In this document: in pieces, positions 1-13,349 of the stretch | How the letters are laid out: every line of letters begins with the position of its first letter | How positions within the stretch are numbered: position 1 is the stretch's first letter | Source: Brachionus koreanus | Lineage: Eukaryota > Rotifera > Eurotatoria > Ploima > Brachionidae | Direction of reading: 5' to 3' | Assembly (NCBI GenBank): GCA_016987375.1 | Contig: PJRA01000409.1 | Location: forward strand, 83,870 to 97,218 | Length of the DNA stretch: 13,349 nucleotides | Translations under genes and position numbers: made by a program | Notes under the pieces: generated by a model | The model's database searches: none | The model's input: the letters and a program-made list of their open reading frames with translations, nothing else | Told to the model about the DNA's origin: nothing

Positions 1-1082
1 ATTATTCTACTAAAAAAATATTTTTACTCAGGTTTGCGCGTAGCAAAACTACCGCACTATCTGAATTTGCATAAACCGACTTTAAAATATTAATCTGTAA
101 AGTTGAACACCAAAAAAATCCAGTTTTTAGGTGGGGTCAAAAAAAAAAAATTTTTGACATTGATGAAAAATTTAATGCAGAGAAATGTTTTCACGAGTAG
201 CATAACATGTTAAACCATATCCAAATATTTTGCATAATTCTGCATTCAGAAATTGTTTGCAGAAATTAAGATTAACATTGAATATTTACTTTAAAAATAT
301 GCTTCTGCAATAATTTTTTTTTTCAAAAAATATTTTAAAGCCTTTTTTCAATCATAACTCTAGAGCATGATAATTTTAATTTGATCATAAACTTCAATTT
401 GCCGATTTTTGACCAAATTTTGTTTTTTTGGATCTAGTCCGAAGATTAACTCCTACTTTTTTTTACAGATTCTGAAACTAGAGGAAATCCTGATCAAATG
501 TTGGGACCACTTTTTTATTTTAGAAGCATTCTCGTTCCATTAAATTTTTCAAATCTTGAAGTTGATGATCAATTCAAAGAGTTTCTCAAATCAAAAATGT
601 CCAAAAATTGAAGCATTTTAACATCTTTTTTAGCTGTTACTGTGTTTTAGTACTAAATTTTTTTTTCTAAAAAAAATCTTAATATTTTAAATTTGCAAAA
701 AAAATGATGCATAAAAAAATAAAAAGCATAGTTTCCTTAATTATCAGAATTCTTAATAAAATATACTTTCAATTATTGTTTATTTATCTCAAATATTTAA
801 AAATTAGCAAAATTAGCTTTAATAGGAAAAAATGAAAAAAAAATTAAAAAAAATTTGTTGAGTAATTGCGAAATTGAAAATAAAATTTTCCAAAATTATA
901 AAATAGATAAATAAATTTATCATTAACATTGGGTTTTCCCCTTTATTTACCTTGTTTGTTAGGCTTTTTTGGTTTTTTTACCAATAGAGTGAATAAGCTT
1001 ATAATAAAAATTATGTTTGACTATAAATTAGAAAAACAAAAACTTTAAAAATCAAAATTTTAATTTTTTTGGACCTTTTAAA
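1..1082. other. AT-rich upstream flank, no gene seen
   Basis: This stretch is full of A and T runs and has stops in all frames. I found no coding exon, RNA gene or clear promoter element in it. It lies 5' of the first ABC transporter exon, so it may hold that gene's promoter, but TATA-like strings are too common in such AT-rich DNA to single one out. Confidence 0.5.
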
Positions 1083-1286
1083 ATTTAACACTCAATTTAA
1101 CACCGGTGTCAATTTGAAGCAATTTTTTATGCTCTTTATCTTTTGAATCGTTTATCAGATTTCCCCAATTTTATTTTAAAATATCTATTCAAAATAACAA
1201 ATTCAGAAAGCTTAAAAACGATATGATTTAAGATTTATGAGGATAAAGAAAGTCTCAAATTGTCACCAGTCTTTTGAGTGTTAAAT
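1083..1286. repeat. Small inverted-repeat element (MITE-like), copy 1
   Basis: The ends are perfect inverted copies of ATTTAACACTCAA (1083-1095 and, as its complement, 1274-1286). The similarity continues inwards: CAATTTGA occurs on the left around 1110-1117 and its complement on the right around 1253-1260, both beside a CGGTGT/TGGTGA block. The left arm also holds the 10-base palindrome ACACCGGTGT at 1100-1109. At about 204 bases, with no coding capacity and terminal inverted repeats, it looks like a miniature inverted-repeat transposable element. The outer nine bases are shared with the element at 3087-3192. Confidence 0.55.
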
Positions 1287-1368
1287 AATTAACAATTAGC
1301 TCTTGTTTTTATTATTTAATAAAAATTTTTACATTTATTGGCCTTATAATTTATAGATAGATACTTAG

Positions 1369-8374
<7,006 letters not shown>

Positions 8375-8429
8375 AAAGATTAGAGTTAGTTTAATTAGAA
8401 AGAAAGACTTGACTTGATTTTTATATTTT

Positions 8430-8435
8430 AATAAA
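8430..8435 (+). terminator. Poly(A) signal of the first ABCC gene
   Basis: AATAAA lies 55 bases after the TAA stop and is followed by T-rich DNA. This supports a separate 3' end for the first half gene rather than read-through into the second. Confidence 0.55.
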
Positions 8436-8634
8436 TTTTTTTTTTAATTTTAAAAATTTTATTTAAAAATTTATCGATACAATTAAAACTGTATCTGTGT
8501 TGTTAGATTTAAATTTTTATTTGCTTTCAATCAAAATAGAAAATGGACAAATTTTATCAGGTTTCAACCTAATCCATTCAAGGAGCATATTGAAACATAG
8601 TGAAATACGTGAGTAACTAAAATTGCCAATTTTT

Positions 8635-8830
8635 AAGTAAAATTTTTGATCAAATTTCATTTTTCAAAAATGATCAAAACATTTTAAATGCGCAATTAAA
8701 TTTCATCGCAGATTTTTGATATTTGGTAACATTTCAAAGCTTTATTTAAAAAAATGCATTGAAATTTTATTGCGCATTTAAAATGTTTTGATCATTTTTG
8801 AAAAATGAAATTTGATCAAAAATTTTACTT
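8635..8830. repeat. Foldback element with 62-base identical arms
   Basis: 8635-8696 is repeated exactly, in inverted orientation, at 8769-8830. After one mismatch another seven bases also match. The inner loop is about 72 bases. Shared landmarks are AAGTAAAATTTTTGATCAAA at the outer end and TTTTAAATGCGCAAT at the inner end. There is no coding content. The arms have not diverged, so the element is probably young or maintained by gene conversion. It sits in the spacer that separates the two half-transporter genes. Confidence 0.92.
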
Positions 8831-8898
8831 TGCCAAAAATACAGTAATGATTTTTTTTCCTCTAATGCTTTAATTATGATCAACATTGTATACAAATT

Positions 8899-8941
8899 TG
8901 ATCATTTATTTATTTGATCAATAATTGATCATTTATTTATT
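8899..8941. repeat. 17-base direct repeat
   Basis: TTGATCATTTATTTATT occurs at 8899-8915 and again at 8925-8941, with a 26-base period. It is a short tandem-like duplication just right of the foldback. Confidence 0.8.
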
Positions 8942-9049
8942 GAGGAAAATCGTGGTCTAGTTGATTCAGTGAAATTTATTGTTTCCCAAATCAAATTAAA
9001 TATGGAATTAAGACTAAACTACTATAATTTTTTTTATTTATTAAATGAA

Positions 9050-9089
9050 AAAAAAAAAAGTCACTGACTTTTTTTTTTGACTTAAGTCA
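9050..9089. repeat. Palindromes in the intergenic spacer
   Basis: A perfect 29-base palindrome (A-run, GTCA, one base, TGAC, T-run; 9050-9078) overlaps by one base a second perfect palindrome, TGACTTAAGTCA (9078-9089). GTCA/TGAC therefore occurs four times in 30 bases. It may be only structural; dimeric factors of the bZIP type bind TGA-centred palindromes, but no role is shown. Confidence 0.6.
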
Positions 9090-9321
9090 CTAAAAAGAGA
9101 ATATTTTTTTGTAAATGAAAAAGTTAGCTTTTTCAAAAATAAATTTTTCATAAAATTTGAATTGGATTAGAATTTTGTTCTGACGATTATTTGTTTCATT
9201 ACAAGTCATCTTCAAGTCAAATTTAAATTTTTCTCAACAACTAAACACTTTTTACCTTTCTAACGGCTGTTCAGGCTTTTTTTAATTTTCATTTGACAAT
9301 TAGGAATTTTAGAAAATAAAA

Positions 9322-11883
9322 ATGAATTCTGAGCTAAAGCCATTAAACAATAAAGATATCGAAAATCAAGTTAAATCTGGAAATAGATCAGGTGTTTCTT
9401 GGAATGTCTACAAAACTTATCTTAAAGCTGGTTATGGATTGATTGGAAGTTTTGTACTTGTGTGTTTTTTCATTGCGGTACAATTTTGTGTCGTTCACAC
9501 CGACTATTTTGTTTCAGATTGGTAAACCAACAAAACATATCAAATTTATTTTTTATAATTAAAATTATGCTGAAGGGCAAACAAAGAGAGTGGCATTGAC
9601 ATAAATATCGATGTTTTTAACTACAGTATTTTAAATAACAGCAATGATTATAACCATAGCATGAACACAGAATTTTCCAAAGCAAAATTCATTGATAATA
9701 GAGACCATTACTTTATTAGATATATAGGTAGCAAGTTTTTTTCAAATTATTTTGAGTTTAAAAAGAAAGATTTTTTGTGTTTTTCATTTTAAGTACAAGC
9801 TAACGCTGTTCTTATATTATTGCTGACTAGACCGTTAATTTATTACATCATGTGTGTAAAAGCAGCAAAGCGAATGTTCAATAAGCTTCTAAGAGCCATA
9901 CTGGAAAAAGAATATAATTTTTTTTTAAGAATTAGTGAAGGTAAAAGTTAAATTTCTTTTTTTTATTTTTATTTGATAATTAAATAATTAAATGTAGGAA
10001 GAATAATGAATATTTTTAATCGAGATCAAGGAGTAGTTGATGATTTATTAGCAAGCACAAATTTTGATTTTTTACAAGTAAATTTTTCAACGCAACCATT
10101 TAGAAAAAAAATTTAATTTTGATTTTTTCAAAACAGATATCCTCATTTATCTTAGTTACATTTGGTCTGTCGGTCTATGTAAATTATTTTGTTGTACTTC
10201 CTTTAATTATACTACTGATTTTTCTCGTATGGTTCAGAACATATTACATTAGAGCAGGTCGCCAACTCAGAAGGTTAGAAGCTGAAAGTATATTAATTTG
10301 AAAAAATATAAAATTAAATCTAATTGTCAAATGGAAAGAGCGTGATCCACTGCTAGATCATTTGAACGCGACAACAAGTGGAATTTCCACCATTCGCTCA
10401 TCAAACAAGACGGAAGAATATAAAAATTTGTTGAATCAAAAAATGGATGCTTATACTATGGTTAACTTTCCTTACATTACTGCAAAGCGATGGTTTGCTC
10501 TTAGACTTGATCTTGGCATTGTAATCTTTATTGGGTTTATAATTTTTGGTTCTGTTCTTGTACAACGTATAATTAAATAAATGCAAAAAAAACAATTATT
10601 TGATAATAATTCTTAGGTTTTTTAAAAAACTTTCTAATAACACCGGCTAGCATTGGACTTTTGCTAACCTATTGTTTTCAACTGTCCACGCAATTTCAAT
10701 TTTGTGTTCGACAGTCCTGCGAAGCCGAATGCTCAGTAAAAATAGAAATTAAAACAAACCATTGTTAAATATTTTCTAATTTAGATGATTTCAGTTGAGA
10801 GAATATACGATTATTTGAATAGTAGAAAATATCCCTCTGAAAAAAAACATACTAAAAGAAAACATGAATCGTGGCCTCAAGATGGAACAATTGAATTTCA
10901 AGGTGTCAGTTTCAGATATAATTCAAATGCAGACTATATTTTACGCAACCAAAATTTTATTTTTAGAGCTGGCCAACATATTGGTATAATAGGTAAGCAT
11001 AAAATTTGAAAAAATTTAGATGAAAAATTATTTTTATAATATTTGAATAAAAGGCTCCAACGGCAGTGGGAAATCTACTCTATTTAATTTAATACTGCGT
11101 CTTTATGAAATAGAGAGTGGTCAAATTAAAATTGGTGGAGAGGACATAAAAAATATTGACTTAGAAGAAATCAGAGAGAAAATCACTATCATACCAGTGA
11201 ATTAAAATTAATTATTTAATCAAATCTTTAAATCAAAGTTGATTTTTAGCAAGATCCTGTAGTATTTGATGCTTCGATTCGTGAAAATTTAGATCCTACA
11301 AATAGAATAAAAAAAGATCAAGATAATAAAATTAAAGAAGCTCTTAGATCTGTAATTTGAAGAAAATCTTTTTATTAATAGCATAATTTATTTTTAAAGG
11401 CTGGTCTCGAGGGCTGTATTGACGATATTGACAAACCTGATGTACCAAAAAATTTTAGTAAAGGCCAAAAACAACTGTTGTGCTTTGCTAGAGGAATTTT
11501 AAAAGATACCAAGATTTACTTGATAGATGAGGCTACATCTAATTTAAGTTCTGGGTAATGACCTTTGAAAATTATTTGATTGCTTTGAGAAAATAATTTT
11601 CTTTTTTTGATCAGAATTGAAGAAAAAATTCGCCAAGTTATTCATGAAAGATTAAAAGATAAAACAGTACTTATAATTGCTCATCATTTGGAAACAATAA
11701 GGAAATGTGACATGATTTTGGTAAGACTATTTATTTTTTAAAAATTAAATTTTCATCATGTTTTTGAAGGGTTTTTGTGAAAATAAAAATTTCGAATGGG
11801 GCACTCCTTCTGAATTGTATGAAAATAAAGAGTCTTTATATTATAGATTTTCAGTTGAAGGTTTAAAAAGAGAATTTTCTTAA
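9322..11883 (+). CDS. ABCC4-like: ABCC (MRP4-like) half transporter, TMD2-NBD2, spliced
   Basis: This encodes the C-terminal half of an ABC subfamily C exporter. Exons: 9322-9521, 9576-9727, 9794-9940, 9998-10077, 10137-10287, 10339-10566, 10617-10735, 10785-10992, 11054-11196, 11250-11351, 11400-11554, 11615-11720, 11770-11883. They join in frame to 634 residues with GT-AG introns of 48-66 bases. The protein opens with a 24-residue hydrophilic linker, then VSWNVYKTYLKAG and helix 7. The first outer loop has three N-glycosylation sequons (N82, N87, N93). Later landmarks are RWFALRLD and MISVERIYDYL. The ATPase domain has A-loop Y in FRYN, Walker A GSNGSGKST (429-437), Q-loop Q477, signature FSKGQ (529-533), Walker B IYLIDE (D553, E554) and H-loop H585 (AHH, not AHR). 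The D-loop reads SNLSS, without the usual aspartate. The ATG has A at -3 and an in-frame TAG 12 bases upstream. It lies 947 bases after the first-half gene, on the same strand, and presumably pairs with its product. Confidence 0.93.
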
Positions 11884-11920
11884 TATTTGAATTGATTAAC
11901 TCATGCAATAATAATGACCT

Positions 11921-11926
11921 AATAAA
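11921..11926 (+). terminator. Poly(A) signal of the second ABCC gene
   Basis: AATAAA lies 37 bases after the TAA stop. A further AATAAA occurs at 12037-12042 and could be an alternative. Confidence 0.55.
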
Positions 11927-12303
11927 AACTTATTTAATTCCCAAAAACTTAAATGTCTGTTTAAGAAAAAAATAATTCTATAAAATCAGATTTAATCTTT
12001 AGTACTTAATTTTTTATAAACCCTCAATTTTGATTCAATAAATTTTAATTTAGAACTTTAAATTTTTATTTACTTTTTTTTTTGTATATACTATTGAAAA
12101 CAACTATTCAGCTAATTTTATTATTTTCATACAAAGTTATTGTTGGCATTTTTTGTTCTGTTTTTTTTTATTGACAAACTACTAAGACTTGATGAACACG
12201 TGTAGTTGTTTGGCATTCATCGCTTATTTAGTCATTTTTTTGCTTTGATTTTTATCTTCAATTAAAAAGCTTGATTGCAATAGTTTTGACAAATTGGTTT
12301 TAG
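11927..12303. other. 3' flank, nothing recognised
   Basis: AT-rich DNA after the poly(A) signal of the second half gene. I see no open frame, RNA gene or repeat of note. Confidence 0.5.
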
Positions 12304-12420
12304 AGTTCAACTCGATCTATTTTATTGATTTCAATGAAGAAGATTGGAAGAGAAATCGAAGCTGAGCGCACCGCTCTCTTCAAATTCCCTGCAAATGTCA
12401 ACACAATACCATTTGGCCAG
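12304..12420 (+). other. Unassigned G+C-richer exon-like segment
   Basis: The frame is open from a TAG at 12301 up to a good splice donor, CAG|GTAAAG, at 12420/12421. An ATG at 12334 would give 29 codons, including IGREIEAERTALFKFPANVN. G+C is near one half, far above the surroundings. It could be the first exon of a gene interrupted or continued beyond the window, or a fragment of a mobile element. The minus strand is also open in part, so neither strand nor coding status is settled. I do not recognise the protein. Confidence 0.3.
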
Positions 12421-12506
12421 GTAAAGCTGTCAGTGATCCTAGCGATGAAGATTTTTCATTTTCTTGTCTAACAAATAACTATTTTATTTAGTAAAAAATA
12501 TCTTTA

Positions 12507-12533
12507 TACAGTAGGTTGCAAAAGTTTAGAAAT
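12507..12533 (+). repeat. Tc1-like terminal inverted repeat, outer copy
   Basis: TACAGTAGG is followed by TTGCAAAAGTTTAGAAAT. It begins at a TA, and the CAGT start and AAGTTTAG core are typical of Tc1 family ends. It is oriented as the left end of the element that carries the transposase remnant at 13067. A near-identical core is repeated at 12883-12900. Confidence 0.75.
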
Positions 12534-12882
12534 TAATTATTTTATTTATCTAAATTTTTTTTTTATCGAATTTTACAAATATTAGAGTGCCAAAGAAAAA
12601 AATTAAAGCACTGATTTGAAAATTTTTTTTTTCTCTTCAATTTGATATATTTGATAAAATCTCCTTAAGTCTTAGAATTAAAATCAGTGGCGAGTTTTTG
12701 ATAGCTAGATGTAGTATCTTTTCTAATCTCTCTAAAAATGTAATTTTCATCCCTAAAAGTTAGTTTTCGAGGTCAAGACAAAATAAGTGATAAAATGACT
12801 GACACTTAACATAAAAATATATTTATCTTTTAAAAAATTTATAATCAAAAAACTTCCTCTAAAAATTATAAAATAAAAGTCG
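12534..12882. other. Non-coding DNA between the two Tc1 end motifs
   Basis: AT-rich, with no open frame. It is either the subterminal part of the transposon or host DNA trapped between two partial elements. Confidence 0.4.
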
Positions 12883-12900
12883 GTGCAAAAGTTTAGAAAT
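12883..12900 (+). repeat. Inner copy of the Tc1-like terminal motif
   Basis: GTGCAAAAGTTTAGAAAT matches 17 of 18 bases of 12516-12533 in the same orientation, 367 bases downstream and 166 bases before the transposase ATG. It is either an inner transposase-binding repeat (IR/DR layout, as in some Tc1 elements) or the true end of a second, nested element. Confidence 0.7.
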
Positions 12901-13066
12901 TTGGGTAATCTAAAAGTTTTAACAACCATTACTACCTTTTTTTAACAGCTTTATGATTAATTCTTAAATATCTTCTAATTTTGAGTAAATTTTGCTCTTA
13001 AACTGCTTAATTTAAAAATTCTCCAACTCCTCATTTGGTCTCAAAAAATCTTTAATTTGGCAAAAA

Positions 13067-13347
13067 ATGGGTAAGTCTAGCCAACAAAAATGGCAGATCG
13101 TGGGTCTGCTAAAAAGTGGAGATAATAAGCAAAACGAAATAGCCAAGTTGTTAAGTTTGAGCCTCAGAAGCCTCAAAGCGGTCAGAAAACCGCTTCTTAA
13201 CATAAAAAATAGACAAAAAAGACATAAGTGGTGTAAACAGAGACTTAATTGGACAGTCTATCCAGAGTTATTTTCAGTGACGAGTCCAATTTTAAGCTCT
13301 TTAATCGTAAATCAAGAGTAATAGTAAAAAGGTTTAAAAATGAATAG
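13067..13347 (+). pseudogene. Tc1-like transposase, deleted and frameshifted
   Basis: It starts MGKSSQQKWQIVGLLKSG, the first helix-turn-helix of a Tc1-like transposase, and is open to about residue 64. The text then jumps from the first DNA-binding helices (LSLSLRSLK) straight to RKPLLNIKNRQKRHKWCKQR, the stretch that normally comes just before the catalytic core; the second helix-turn-helix, roughly 70-80 residues, is absent. After NWTV (near 13258) the frame shifts, and RVIFSDESNFKLFNRKSR, with the second catalytic Asp in FSDES, follows in another frame from 13264. That frame ends at a TAG (13345-13347), well before the final acidic residue. It cannot encode an active enzyme. The right end of the element would lie beyond the window. 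Confidence 0.88.
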
Positions 13348-13349
13348 TT

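Noticed and set aside
10401..10595. Minus-strand open frame of 64 codons
   Set aside because: It overlaps exon 6 of the second ABC gene, which is clearly coding on the plus strand.
13012..13203. Minus-strand open frame of 63 codons
   Set aside because: It is antisense to the transposase N-terminus and has no recognisable motif.

Overview
The window reads as nuclear DNA of a small, AT-rich invertebrate animal: G+C is roughly a quarter by eye, introns are mostly 49-66 bases with GT-AG ends, and there is abundant debris of Tc1/mariner-type DNA transposons plus a tRNA-headed SINE. A monogonont rotifer is my best guess for the source, but that is an inference from style and not proven by any marker gene here.

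The main content is two co-directional, spliced plus-strand genes of the ABC transporter subfamily C (MRP4/ABCC4-like, short form without TMD0). Gene 1 (1369-8374, 11 exons, 608 residues) encodes only the first half: N-terminal elbow, six-helix membrane domain and first ATPase domain. Gene 2 (9322-11883, 13 exons, 634 residues) encodes only the second half: six-helix membrane domain with a glycosylatable first outer loop, then the second ATPase domain. Every junction is GT-AG, the phases match and no frame is broken, so both look intact. Each has its own ATG, stop and a nearby AATAAA. Together they equal one full ABCC protein, so the locus looks like a transporter split into two half-size genes that would have to pair to work.

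Layout: 1-1368 is upstream flank with a small inverted-repeat element (1083-1286). Exons 1-2 of gene 1 lie at 1369-1579 and are followed by a 3.86-kb intron (1580-5438). That intron looks like a gene desert but is filled with a tRNA-derived SINE (1715-1932), a second small inverted-repeat element (3087-3192), two nested or abutting minus-strand transposase remnants (3472-4440), twin perfect palindromes (4423-4472) and a foldback element (4661-4980). Exons 3-11 occupy 5439-8374, including one 870-base intron. The 947-base spacer between the genes (8375-9321) holds a poly(A) signal, a foldback with 62-base identical arms, a direct repeat and a short palindrome. Gene 2 follows. Then come a 3' flank with one unexplained G+C-richer open segment (12304-12420) and, at the right edge, a decayed Tc1-like transposon (12507 to the end) with an internal deletion, a frameshift and a stop.

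The conserved ATPase motifs suggest an unusual balance: the first domain has the canonical glutamate after Walker B that animal ABCC first domains normally lack, while the second has lost the D-loop aspartate and has a weaker signature. The two halves would form one exporter at a cell membrane; the substrate cannot be read from sequence.
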